Shown: one piece after another, positions 21,370 to 31,735 of the stretch
Numbering within the stretch: position 1 is the stretch's first letter
Layout of the letters: the number at the start of each line of letters is the position of its first letter
Source: Meconema thalassinum
Lineage: Eukaryota; Arthropoda; Insecta; Orthoptera; Tettigoniidae
Reading direction: 5' to 3'
NCBI GenBank assembly: GCA_946902985.2
Contig: OX336398.1
Location: forward strand, 229,177,556-229,241,555
Length of the DNA stretch: 64,000 bases
Position numbers and translations under genes: made by a program
Notes under the pieces: generated by a model
Seen by the model: only the letters and a program-made list of their open reading frames with translations
The model's database searches: none
Told to the model about the DNA's origin: nothing

Positions 21370-22894
21370 TGACCGTCCCATACAATTCATGCAGATTCTG
21401 GAGCATCGGAGGCCCGTTTTCCTGCAACCACACGCTGCTTTACATCCTTCCGAACATTTGCTGGACACTGTGTTTAGAAGCGTTTGTGGCGCCGGATCCC
21501 TCGTCGTAGGTATGGGAGCCAAACCACATTGAGAATTTTTCCAGCCCCAATCCAGTGGATTTGTATAATTTCCATACCTTGTTTGGATTTGATGGTATGT
21601 TCTTAAAGAGTGCTCACGTGCCGCTGATTCTGTGGGAGGTAAGCTTGCGAGATTAAATCGACGTTTGCTTAGAGATTTTGCAAACAGTTGGAACCGCTAC
21701 ACATTCAGGGGTTTTCCCATGGTTTTGTTGTCATAAAGCCTAGCCAAAACCAACTGGCCCGCTTTGCCAATTTCATCGGGGTTTGCGTTCACGTCTCGGA
21801 AAACCCTAAGAGCTGTTTGCAGTTCCTCATTACTCTTCAGCAGTGTTACGAATTTCATTTTGCCCTGCCTGAGAAACGAAGACGTTGTATCGCACCCACT
21901 AAACGCATACAAAAAGAGGAAGTTTTCTTGCACACACGGCGGGAGATTGAAACTTGCTATGCAAAATAGTTGTTGTTTGTTTGAACCTTTGCCGGGTTTC
22001 ATAAAATACATTTTCGTGGAGGATGGCACACGAGCCGCCAAGATGACCAGGATATCTATATCTTCAGCCACTATAATGACAGAATTGTCTGACCGAGATA
22101 ACTCGAGTGCGGTGGTAACGATGAGCACATCGGCATCTTCTGGAGCTTGTCTGGTTTTGATTCCTTCGCTTTCGAATTTGACGAGCAACAAGTCGATCAA
22201 TCTTCGTTTGTTTGTGTCATTAGACAAAAAAAATTCTTGTGGCATAGCTGCCGACATGAACTCATAAAAAATAAAAAAAAACATTAGCAGCATCATGCTT
22301 GTGCGATCGTCGAAGACGTTCAGCGGACTTGGTACTGCAAGCTGCTCGGTCGTCAGGATACCCATCGAAAATAATGACACTGTTTTTGAAGTATCTTTTA
22401 TCGTAATTCACATATTTGGCACTAATGTCGACATAAGTATCGGTTTGGTGTCAAATTACACGGAGCAGAAGATATCCTCCGTCGAGAACTTGATGTAGGT
22501 CCTCAAATGTGGGCTCATCGGTAACAGGATGGATTAATTTATAGAACACAGACTTTTGCGTCTTACGCATTCACGCTTCATCAAAGATCGCAACCGGATA
22601 CGGATTAGTTCAAACTGGAAATATTGTTTCAATTGTGCATCGGATTTCTTTGCAAGGCAAATGCGCTGGAAAAGCACAAGAGGGTCAACAGGCATGTCCG
22701 TGTTGCGGATTTTTATTTTCGAATTTACCGTGCGGAGACGCATCACGAGACTGTGGTTGCCAGCTGTATGGGAGGCCGAGCGCGGCAAGCCAGCTGCATC
22801 TGTACACATTGTTGCCAACGCCCTCGGTGAGAAAGTAATGAAGTCTGCATGAAAAATGTACTGAATCTGAACTGAATGTACTTACTGACCATTT

Positions 22895-24319
22895 TTAGCC
22901 TACTTCTCACATTTTGCAAAAATGAAGAAAAAGTAGACTTATGAGATCGGGCAAATGTGTGTCTGTCTGTCTGTCTTTCTGTCTGGCTGGCTGGCTTTGT
23001 GTGTCCCCCCCCCCCCCTATCAACTCCTAAATGGCTGCAGCAATCGAAACAAAATTTTGTAGGAGTAAAGATCTGTACCTGAATATCTCACGGTCATATT
23101 TGAAATTGATGTCAGTGCTACCAACTGCTGAAAAATCGCAATTGAAATTTGAGCTCCATGTTGGATATCTTGGAAGGTATGAACGGGAGCTATTTCAAAA
23201 TTGGCACACGTATAGATAATGATATTGTAGTTTAATTTCCAGGAGGCCATACATGGCAGTGCTGCCAAAATGATTATAAGCCTGCTGATAGGTCCAAATT
23301 TTAAATGCATATTACTTCTACACTATCAATTGGATTTCAACCAAATTTCGAATGTGCTATGTGTACATAAACAGTTATGAGTGAGCGTATTCTTAAGAGC
23401 CAGTAGGGCTGCCAACTGTTAATAAATGCTCTCAATTTTTTTTGTCCAAATACCCATATATCAGAAAGTATCCAAACTGACAGCTTTAAACTATGCACAC
23501 GTATAGTACCTGCCATTCTATATTAATTCTGAGTAATTTATATACGTCAGTGCTACCAACATGATTCTAAGCCTTCTGAGAGTTCCAATTTTAAATACAT
23601 ATAACTTCTACACTATCATTTGGATTTCAACCAAATTTCGTGTGTGTTAGGTGTACCATAAGATATATGACTATGCCTATTCTTAAGAGTAAACAGGGCT
23701 GCCAACTGTTAATAAATACTGTCTCTATTTTTGTTACCCTAATATCAATATATCAAAGTATGCAGGCCAATAGCTCTAAATTTTGCACACGTATAGTACC
23801 TGGCAAATAGATTAATTTGGAGTAACTAATATAGGCCTACGCCAGTGCTGCCAACATGATTCTAAGCCTGCTGGTAGGTCCAATTTTAAAATGCATGTAA
23901 CTTCTATACTAACTAATGGATTTCATTCAAAATTGACACAACAATAGATCATATTATTTCAGATTATTTCTGACCAATACATGTATGTCATTGTTGCCAA
24001 CATGATTTTACGAGCGCTGTTAGATCCAATGTTTAACTGCATGTAACGTCCATGCTATCCATTGGACTTCAACCAAATTTTGTATTCTGTACCTTAAGAG
24101 ATGGAACTAAGAATATATTTGGTCACCAGGGTTGCCAAATGTAGTTCTCTATTAGGCTACATTATGCCAGGTATACAGTATTTCGAACCAATTAGAAATT
24201 TCGATATTACCAACTTAATTTCGTCATTATTCTAGATCGATCCGTGTAGATTAATCATTGGCATGAATTTTAAATTTTAAGAAAAGTAGGCTCTTTAGTT
24301 CGTCACGGAACTACTTGTT
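22895..24319 (-). mobile_element. Hairpin-ended non-autonomous repeat, copy C (inverted)
   Basis: A 1.43-kb copy in reverse orientation. It starts at the terminal hairpin (22895-22945), followed by a CTGT/GT microsatellite and a C-run, then ~290-bp monomers (gggctgccaactgttaataa repeated). It ends in the family 5' sequence, here CGTCACGGAACTACTTGTT. It sits at the inner edge of the right terminal repeat of the Academ-like element, separating it from the gene. Confidence 0.75.
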
Positions 24320-24767
24320 TTTATTGATACTTGTAACAAGTTAACAGCTTGTGCACCTGGAATGCTGACAAATATTTATAACATGAAGAAACTTTGATAT
24401 AGCTTATCATTTCCATAGATTTTCCGTAAGAATACAAAAGGGCTCCAATTTGAATGGTCGTAGCATCTTAACGGTTCACATTAGAGACAAAAGGTAGGGA
24501 ACATTTTTGTAGTAAATTTACTCTAGATTATTTTCCATAATAAGTATTTTGTTGATAAAGTTGATGGTATGGGAGATAATTGCAAAAAAAAAAAAGAAAA
24601 ATGGTACCTTCTTAGGGCCAGAAGGGCCAACGCCGACTGCGCTCGAGGGGGAAATTTTGGGAGAGTAATATCTGGGTCCAAACAACGCGATTAAAGCAAT
24701 TTCCAGCTTTCCACTAATTAATTCCTTATTGAGGCTTTTTTTTCCGACCTGTCGCCTGGCCTATGAA

Positions 24768-24879
24768 TGAATGTTGACGTTTCCAACAAGGTTATAATAG
24801 AGGCGATCATTCGCAATTTGCATGAGGATTGGTTTGTAAACCAGTTTTATCCTACTTTTCTCATATTGCAAAAAGATAC
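24768..24879. other. Short unclassified spacer
   Basis: Between the TIR element and a LINE fragment; nothing recognised. Confidence 0.4.
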
Positions 24880-25778
24880 ATGACTCACAAGACAACGCAG
24901 TACTTCAAGATGACCTGAACCTGGTCTATATATAAGTGGGCGATTGAAAATAAAATGAAAATAAACACAAGAAAATGTAGTCTCATAAAAATAGGGAAAG
25001 AGCGAAGGCAAGATTTTCAGTATAACATTGGCTCGGAAATTCTTGTAAAAGAAGATTCTTGCAAATATTTGGGCGTTCACGTAAGGAATGATATGAAATG
25101 GAGTAGTCATGTAGGATGTGTAGTTTCAAAAGCTTACAAATCCCTGCACTTTTTAATGAGGGTATTAAAAGGAAGTAGTACCTCTGCTAAAGAATTAGGC
25201 TATTTGTCACTTGTAAGACCTATTCTGGAATATACCTCGGCGGTTTGGGATCCATATCAAGTAGGGCTCATCAATGAGCTGGAAATGGTACAAAGAAAGG
25301 CCGCTAGATTTGTGCTCAGAGACATAAATCCCAGGAACAGTGTCAGTCGTATGTTAAATAAAGTTGGGTGGGAATCACTTGAGGGTAGGATGATGAAAAC
25401 TAGACTCCGCGCTATTTAAAGCACGTATACAAATCATCCAGCATGGGGTGAGCTTAGCAAACTTATGGGAAAGCCGACTTACATGAGTAGGAGTGATCAT
25501 CCTTTCAAAGTTAAGGGCCGACCACAGCGAACAAATTATGGTAAATATTCTTTCGTAAACCGAGCCATTGATAACTGGAACTCTCTACCTGCCGCAGACT
25601 TAGAGCCTTTAAACAAACATATAGGGGTGTTTAAGAAATGACTGACTATTTGTGTAAATACTCCAGTTTAATTGTTAGTGAATTGTTATTTACAGTTAAT
25701 TATTTGTTATGTATATCTAATTTGCCACCGGGGGACACACCCCCAATTGCAAATAAACGAATGAATGAATGAATGAAT
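24880..25778 (+). mobile_element. 5'-truncated LINE with (GAAT)n tail
   Basis: It contains the C-terminal third of a reverse transcriptase and a short 3' UTR with TTTGCCACCGGGGGACACA. It ends in five GAAT repeats (25759-25778), a typical simple-repeat LINE tail. Several frame breaks show that it is old. Confidence 0.8.
24930..25640 (+). pseudogene. LINE reverse transcriptase C-terminal fragment
   Basis: The main frame (24955-25419) begins after the catalytic core with MKINTRKCSLIKIG. It then shows KYLGVHVRNDMKWSSHVG, SLVRPILEYTSAVWDPYQVG and ELEMVQRKAARFVLRD, the typical RT thumb and connection region. A frameshift at about 25420 separates the last part (VKGRPQRTNYGKYSFVNRAI and DNWNSLPAADLEP), which ends with a stop near 25640. 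Another break lies just upstream of 24955, where NAVLQDDLNLVY is read in a different frame. The catalytic YADD block is not present, so this copy is only a 3' stub. Confidence 0.85.
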
Positions 25779-26031
25779 ATATTGAGGAAAACGATCTGGC
25801 CCAGTTTGTACTGAGATAATTGTAATGAAAAGGAAATCCCAGGAGCTTTATCAGCATTGGGAGAAAATCTCAGACACATTCAGGAAAAGACGATTGAAAT
25901 TTAAGGGCATATTCTCACAATGAGTGATCACAGGCTGACTAAAAGAATTCTAAATCTTACTCTCTCAATGAATGCCAAGAATAACTGGCTGCTTGACCAA
26001 AAAATATCAATCTCCTTTTTATTCCTCCCTA
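25779..26031. other. Unclassified spacer
   Basis: Nothing recognised between the LINE tail and the Helitron-like element. Confidence 0.4.
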
Positions 26032-26731
26032 TATTATTCTGCTAAGGTCCCATTCCAGTTTTGTACCGAAAATAAGGTCCCAATTACACCAACCTACACA
26101 TATGGGTTACCTACAGGTCCAGTATAACCAAATGCGTAAGCGAAACGCACGCACTTACTCCTTAAATGCCTCACAATTAAATAAATACCTTAAAACATGT
26201 ATATTTACAATGAAATAATGAAAGAATGCAACACGGTAACCATGGTAACAGAATCTCACATGTCCATCTATTTCTGTAAGACGCAATACAATTCCAATGA
26301 TTACATTACTGTGAAAGTTTCCAGACGGTTATAAGGTTATCTCTGAACCAAATGAAGCTGTAAAATTTATCAATACATACAGTATAATTCGCTTAAGGGG
26401 GTCAAGGGGCACTCCAGAATTTTTCACACAATTTTCACGTGTGAGTGTGGTACGAAAGGTCTTTTTCACTCGACTATAAAGGGTCTCCGAAAACCACATT
26501 TAAAGGCCGTCAAATTAACAGTGTCTGTGATATTCCCAGAAAACTAACTTCGCTCTGATATACCTATGAAGGAATGACAAACCCCTAACCACTGCACCAG
26601 TAGCTGAATTGATAAAGTCTGATTATTCATACCAAGGATGAATCAGTCATAGCATTCATGATTGAGATTTTGCTAAGTGTACTCTTTAAAACTAGAATAT
26701 TCGCGGGCGAAGCCGCGACGGGTAATGCTGG
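26032..26731 (+). mobile_element. Non-autonomous Helitron, copy 1
   Basis: A 700-bp copy of the repeat also found at 42306-43015. It is flanked by A at the 5' side and T at the 3' side, begins TTCCTCCCTATATT (TC in the other copy) and ends CTGG. Just before the end is a GC-rich hairpin-prone segment GCGGGCGAAGCCGCGACGGG about ten bases from the terminus. A/T insertion, a 3' hairpin and a CTRR end without terminal inverted repeats are the Helitron signature. No coding capacity. Confidence 0.7.
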
Positions 26732-28286
26732 TTATTACTATTCTTATTATTTTCATTATTGCTGAAATCACCCTATATTGTGCGAGTGGCCGGTGAAATT
26801 CGCTGAATGAAGCAAGCAAGTTGAAGCAAACCGGATTCATTTTGAAATGTGTGCAAAGTTGTGTTAATTGCATGTTGGTAACAATGAACTTGCTCATGTC
26901 TGACTAGATTGCAACAGCTTTACCTGTTGTGAGTGAGGTTATAAAAGTTTTGTAACCGTATGTTGTGGTGGGTTAATGGTGAACCACACGGAATATAGAG
27001 GGCAAGGATTCCAGGCCCCAACTCGGTCCCTTGGGGGATCCCAGCATCTAATGAGAAAACACGTGCCTCTGCCTTCTCTCTTGCGCCATCTCCCTCGCAC
27101 TCTGATTGGTTGCTTCACTCCACATGTCGAGTTGCAGCAACATAAAAACACGGACGTATTGAGAGGAAGTTCAAATATATGGCGATTAAAGTTAGCGGAA
27201 TGCCACAGTTACAGCAAGATGGATTTTATGGGCTACAGATTAATACGCACGGTTGCTGTAAAAACTGGCATCTTTTTCAGTTTATTTGTTCCAGGGTTCA
27301 TTTTTATTTGAGACTTGATTGTCTTTTAACGTCCAGTCTAGTCTGCAAGCCTTTCTTTGCGAACAACTCGCTTCAATGATCCATTTTTAACCCGCCAGAA
27401 CGGGCGCAAGGGTATTTTTGACCCGAGGCTTAATAATGGTTTATATTTTCCTTTTGGTCAGCCCTTATTTCCTGTCTCTTACTGTACCTTCTTTCCCAGC
27501 CTTAAACTTCATCCTGCAAAAGAAACATGCCCATTACCTTGTGAACATCCAAGTTATTTCTTTATTATTTACGCTCGGGTCAGGTTTACCCATGGCGCCT
27601 GTCTTTGCGCGACAATTTTCGGTCTACGTTAGTCACGACAATCTGTAAAAAATAAGGGGGAAACCCCACCTATTTTGGTGCAGCACAATAACATAGTTCA
27701 CGTTCTTGTTGATCCATGTTTAGAGACTAGGGACACCTTGGTCATCAGCTCATTTGTTCAAAAAATTGAGGTGACTGCTTTGCCACCAGTATCAAGTCCA
27801 ATTACACTGTTAAGAAGATTATTGCCATTTTTCTGAATGTTAAATTTGAAAAATATAAATAAACCACATTTTATATAGGGAATAGTTCATAGGAAGACAC
27901 CAGGTGTAAAATTACTTCATTAAAATCGTTACGACTACTACAAAAAGGGAGAGACACATTATGGGTCAACATGACCCGGCGTCAGCCTTCTTGTTATTTT
28001 ATTCACGTTAGTTATCAAGGTTTAACAGCAAGCAATGCGGCCTTCCTTGCTTATACACATGTTCCTATTTGAGACTTCAGTCTTTTGGCTGGTACGATGC
28101 AGCCCTCCATGCTTCCCCGCCCTGACCTAATCGTTTCAACTAAGCTACCACCCCTTTACATCGGAGGTAAACTGGAATTCTATTTTCTTGTGTTTCTTCC
28201 TACCGATATCACGCATTTGTAATGCTGATCTTCGTATCATGTTTCCTTTCTGCTCAACTCCTACTGTGTTGTTATTGTTACAACTA
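26732..28286. other. No gene recognised
   Basis: About 1.55 kb with several short overlapping frames (for example 27357-27648) that show no domain or conserved motif. Composition is mixed; nothing repetitive within the window was noticed. Confidence 0.4.
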
Positions 28287-28421
28287 CAGGGTGGGTGGGA
28301 AGTAACTCGGTATTATTAAATGGCTGTTAAATGTTTAATATTGATGGAATAATATTGGAAATAGCGGAAACATACAGAACATTAATAGGATAGTGATTTT
28401 TCATGCCGCGTAGTACCGACG

Positions 28422-29234
28422 CACTGTGGGTCAAAATCGAAATCTAGGAGGACAAAATTATTTATTTTCATAATTAAAAATTCAAAATGTTTTACTTCTA
28501 CAGCATTCTCATATAATTGCCGCTTACTATTCTGGGATATAAACGCATCTTAGTGTAAATCTGTCACCACTGTTCGAGCAGTCTGAATTGGAGGGTGAAT
28601 GTAAGTGGCTGTGGTTTGGTTGTCTTTGTGGTTAGTGTGATGCTTTAATATGGGACATGAAGCTGAAGGTATGATCTTTGTAATGTGTTTCAGTTATGAA
28701 TGGGCGTAATGTTACGTAATTTTAGCTATATTTGCATTATATTAATATTTAATTATTATTTTTAAAATACATTTTCACTTAGATTTTTAGTATGTCGCGT
28801 CACTCTGCGTCACTTTGTATTTAATGTTGAAATGTAGATAATGCCTTGTAGTTTACGCCTGTTATAAGATTTTTTGCATCTTTTTGCAACTTACTTAGTT
28901 ATCTTACGTTTTAGAAGATGCCGCGCAACCAGTTCTCACTCGTTTACAACAGTTTGAAACACTGGGTTCGACGATTATGTCAAAAGTGGAACTATGTGAC
29001 TTTGTTAAAGGTAAATTAGGGTTAGAAAATTGTTCTGAAGAGATAACTGAATGCTCTATCCAACTACCAGTCATAGACAATTCCTTGCTTGTTTAGAAGT
29101 AGCTTTAAAAAGTCTTAACTGATGTTTATTATGAAGTATACAAATTATATACGTATATATATATTCACTCTAAATTCATGATTAAAACGTAAAAATAATG
29201 TTGTCTCCCTAGTTTTCGATTTTGACCCACTGTG
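28422..29234 (+). mobile_element. Transib-type MITE, copy 2
   Basis: 813 bp with ends CACTGTGGGTCAAAATCG and the reverse complement of CGATTTTGACCCACTGTG. It is flanked by cgacg (28417-28421) and caacg (29235-29239), a 5-bp duplication with one difference. It is the inverse of copy 1 at 7635-8444. The same candidate two-exon frame is kept: ATGGGACATGAAGCTGAAG, donor GTATGATC, acceptor TTTTAG, then EDAAQPVLTRLQQFETLGS. Confidence 0.65.
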
Positions 29235-29299
29235 CAACGGTGGCCGTGAGTGGCGGTACACTCAACAATAACAAAGGTGGCCGAGCCCCTGGCAGTAAG

Positions 29300-29945
29300 A
29301 AAACAAGCTCATTGCTTCGCGCTGTGTGGAATTCGATGTCAATTGGCACAATTGCCATTACTGGGTGGCACAGGATCATGGAGTTACGGTGGAGAAGATG
29401 CAGTCTCGTTCAAAAGTGACCGTGTGGTGTGGAATAACATCTACATATTATGCCATCGGCCCGTATCTCCTGCGTGACACAATTAACAATTAACGGGGAA
29501 CGCTACCTTCAAATGCTTCAGGATTACGTTAGGCCCACGATATCTGTATTGTAAAATATCACCGGCATTATCTTCCTGCGCACCGCCTCACTTAGCAAAT
29601 ATCGTGCGGAACTGGAAGGATGAGAAGTTTCCAGGACGTTGGCTGGGGAGACGTGCATCTCATGAATGGCCTGCAAGAAGTCCAGACCTGACACCCTGCC
29701 CCTTTTTTTTATGGGGCTGGGCCAAGTGGAGATTTACCGGACGAGACCTCGCACATTGGACAAATTGGAAACGTGGATTCGGGATGTTCTTACGAACGCC
29801 CCGCACAAATTCCTCCAGAAAGCTGTATTCCATTTCAGGTCGTTCGACGAGATTCGTCGACGCCACAGATGTCTACATCAAAATGTAATGGAATTGTATG
29901 GTACGCAATCATACTCCCATATAACAGTGTACAGTACATACCGTA
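29300..29945 (+). pseudogene. mariner-like transposase remnant
   Basis: Plus-strand frames give, in order, NCHYWVAQDHGVTVEKMQSR, KVTVWCGITSTYYAIGPYLL, GERYLQMLQDYVRP, CAPPHLANIVRNWKDEKFPG and WPARSPDLTPCPFFLWGWAK. After a frame change come TNAPHKFLQKAVFHF and RRRHRCLHQNVME. These correspond to the middle and end of an insect mariner-family transposase. The usual D of the DGAPPH block is lost (C in its place), and SPDLTP is the third catalytic region. Stop codons and frameshifts are scattered, and the N-terminal DNA-binding half is absent or unrecognisable. Confidence 0.75.
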
Positions 29946-30068
29946 TTAATTTCAAATAAATAACTCTTCAAACATAATTATACGTTAATTTCATTACCTA
30001 GTTATTTCCCGCCCCACCTGTAGGTCATCATGTTATTTCCTCGTTTAAAGAAGAAAGAAGACAAGTGA

Positions 30069-30245
30069 TGATAATAATAATAATAATGTTTATAGATTTA
30101 CGTCCCTTTTCACTGGAGTGTCCTTTAAAGACACCAAAGTGCCGGAATTTCACCCCGAAGGGGATCTTAAACGTGCGAGTAAATTTACTGACACAGTTTC
30201 CTCGCATTTGCGGACCCTCATCATATGTCAACTGACTACGTCAGC
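30069..30245 (-). mobile_element. 5'-truncated tRNA-derived SINE (minus)
   Basis: An (ATA)n tail (30069-30088) is followed by TTTACGTCCC, AAAGTGCCGGAATTTCACC and GAGTAAATTTACTGACAC. This is the 3' half, read in reverse, of a SINE body common in polyneopteran insects. The tRNA-like head is not present. Confidence 0.6.
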
Positions 30246-30534
30246 CTAAAGAGGCAAGTGAGGAAAGAGTTATGGAAATATCACAACAGAATATCTTAGT
30301 AATGTCAAAGGCCTAATGCTGGGTTGGTTCCTAACTTATGGCAACCGCCGCCTCCTCCCCAATCGTATCCCCAAATTACAAATACTCATACAGCCATCAT
30401 AATACCACAGGTTATCACGCACATATCACACACACACAAACCCAAATACAATGGAATATAGGAACACGATGTCGCAACCCCTAAAATCAGCAACAATTAA
30501 TTTGAAAGTTATTATTTGTTTCGTTTCCTGTTTT
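30246..30534. other. Unclassified spacer
   Basis: Contains a short CA run near 30428; nothing else recognised. Confidence 0.4.
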
Positions 30535-31735
30535 TGTTCCTTGTTTCATGTTTTTTATTTTTGTTTTGTGTTTTTTTAAATTTGTAGGTTTTAAATTTTA
30601 ATTTGTAGGTTTTATTATTTGTTTTCTTGTTTTTTTGGTTTTTAGTTTTTAGGTTTATTTGTTTTGGTTTTTAGATTTTAGTTTTTAACTATAGTTGTAA
30701 GTTTTTAGGTTTTTGAGTTTTTGAGTTCTTATTTTTTAGTTTTTAGTTTTTACTTTATAGTTTTAAGTTTTTAGGTTTTTGAGTTTTTGAGTTTTTGAGT
30801 TTATAGTTTTTAGTTTTTAATTTTTAGTTTCTAGTTTTTAGTTTTTAGTTTTTAGTATTTAGTTTTTAGTTTTTAGTTTTTAGTTTTTAGTTTCTAGTTT
30901 TTAGTTTTTAGTTTTTAGTATTTAGTATTTAGTATTTAGTATTTAGTTTTTAGTTTTTAGTTTATAGTTTTTAGTTTTTAGTTTTTAGTTTTTAGTTTTT
31001 AGTTTCTAGTTTCTAGTTTCTAGTTTCTAGTTTTTAGTTTTTAGTATTTAGTATTTAGTATTTAGTTTTTAGTTTTTAGTTTTTAGTTTTTAGTTTTTAG
31101 TTTTTAGTTTTTAGTATTTAGTATTTAGTATTTAGTATTTAGTTTTTAGTTTTTAGTTTTTAGTTTTTAGTTTTTAGTTTTTAGTTTTTAGTTTCTAGTT
31201 TCTAGTTTCTAGTTTCTAGTTTTTAGTTTTTAGTATTTAGTATTTAGTATTTAGTTTTTAGTTTTTAGTTTTTAGTTTTTAGTTTTTAGTTTTTAGTATT
31301 TAGTATTTAGTATTTAGTATTTAGTATTTAGTTTTTAGTTTTTAGTTTTTAGTTTTTAGTTTTTAGTTTTTAGTTTTTAGTTTTTAGTTTCTAGTTTCTA
31401 GTTTTTAGTTTTTAGTATTTAGTTTTTAGTTTTTAGTATTTAGTATTTAGTTTTTAGTTTTTAGTTTTTAGTTTTTAGTTTTTAGTTTTTAGTTTCTAGT
31501 TTCTAGTTTTTAGTTTTTAGTTTTTAGTTTTTAGTTTTTAGTTTCTAGTTTCTAGTTTTTAGTTTTTAGTATTTAGTTTTTAGTTTTTAGTATTTAGTAT
31601 TTAGTTTTTAGTTTTTAGTTTTTAGTTTTTAGTTTTTAGTTTTTAGTTTTTAGTTTTTAGTTTTTAGTTTTTAGTTTTTAGTTTTTAGTTTTTAGTTTTT
31701 AGTTTTTAGTTTTTAGTTTTTAGTTTTTAGTTTTT
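30535..31735 (+). repeat. (TTTTTAG)n 7-bp satellite with variant blocks
   Basis: About 1.2 kb. From about 30690 it is an almost pure 7-mer array with three variants, TTTTTAG, TTTCTAG and TATTTAG, arranged in blocks. The TTTCTAG block recurs at 31003, 31192 and 31388 (spacings of 189 and 196, multiples of 7), so a higher-order unit of about 27-28 monomers has been duplicated. The first 150 bp is degenerate T-rich lead-in. It ends sharply at 31735. It is not the TTAGG insect telomere repeat. Confidence 0.95.

Larger units (their letters stand above)
19041..22860 (-). pseudogene. XPG/PIN-like nuclease with C-terminal CXC cysteine cluster (broken)
   Basis: The minus strand starts near 22860 (SKIKIRNTDMPVDPLVLFQR), continues through YPVAIFDEA, MRKTQKSVFYKLIHPVTDEP and VIIFDGYPDD, then the best frame 22257-21697. 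That frame has acidic motifs of the FEN1/XPG-I type: APEDADVLIV, IIVAEDIDILVIL and FSGCDTTSS. The C-terminal part (21660-21375) carries CSEGCKAACGCRKTGLRCS and CMNC, a CXC/TSO1-like zinc cluster. The gene resumes at 19223 beyond the Transib insertion with an acidic tail (SCTNAAEEDDMDDCDGD) and stops at 19041. At least four stops or frameshifts are present, for example after FDEA, in a T-run near 22270 and after LNV at 21697. It is the only gene of the surrounding TIR element. I recognise the protein type from repeated genes in insects and cnidarians, not from a named host gene. Confidence 0.7.
18462..24762 (-). mobile_element. Large TIR element with an XPG/PIN-CXC gene (Academ-like), interrupted twice
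   Basis: 18462-18882 and 24327-24762 are inverted repeats of about 420-436 bp, roughly 90% identical by eye. The outermost bases are AGGCCAGGCGACAGGT, and atgaa flanks both sides (18457-18461 and 24763-24767). Between them lies a single recognisable gene on the minus strand (19041-22860). A Transib element (19229-21369) and hairpin-ended repeat C (22895-24319) were inserted later. Without these the element would be about 2.7 kb. Long TIRs plus an XPG-type nuclease and a Cys-rich CXC domain point to the Academ superfamily, but the N-terminal transposase part is missing. Family placement is an inference. Confidence 0.65.
28287..30020 (+). mobile_element. Decayed mariner-like element carrying a nested Transib MITE
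   Basis: The ends are inverted: CAGGGTGGGTGGGAAGTAAC at 28287 and the reverse complement of ATTTCCCGCCCCACCTG ending at 30020, each beside TA (28285-28286 and 30021-30022). A transposase remnant on the plus strand follows the Transib MITE (28422-29234). Removing the MITE leaves about 920 bp, so the mariner is also internally shortened. Confidence 0.7.

Noticed and set aside
28287..29234. Treating the Transib MITE and the mariner relic as one element
   Set aside because: Each has its own ends and target duplication, and the MITE family occurs alone at 7635-8444.
30690..31735. Interstitial telomere array
   Set aside because: The unit is TTTTTAG with variants, not TTAGG or any known insect telomere repeat.
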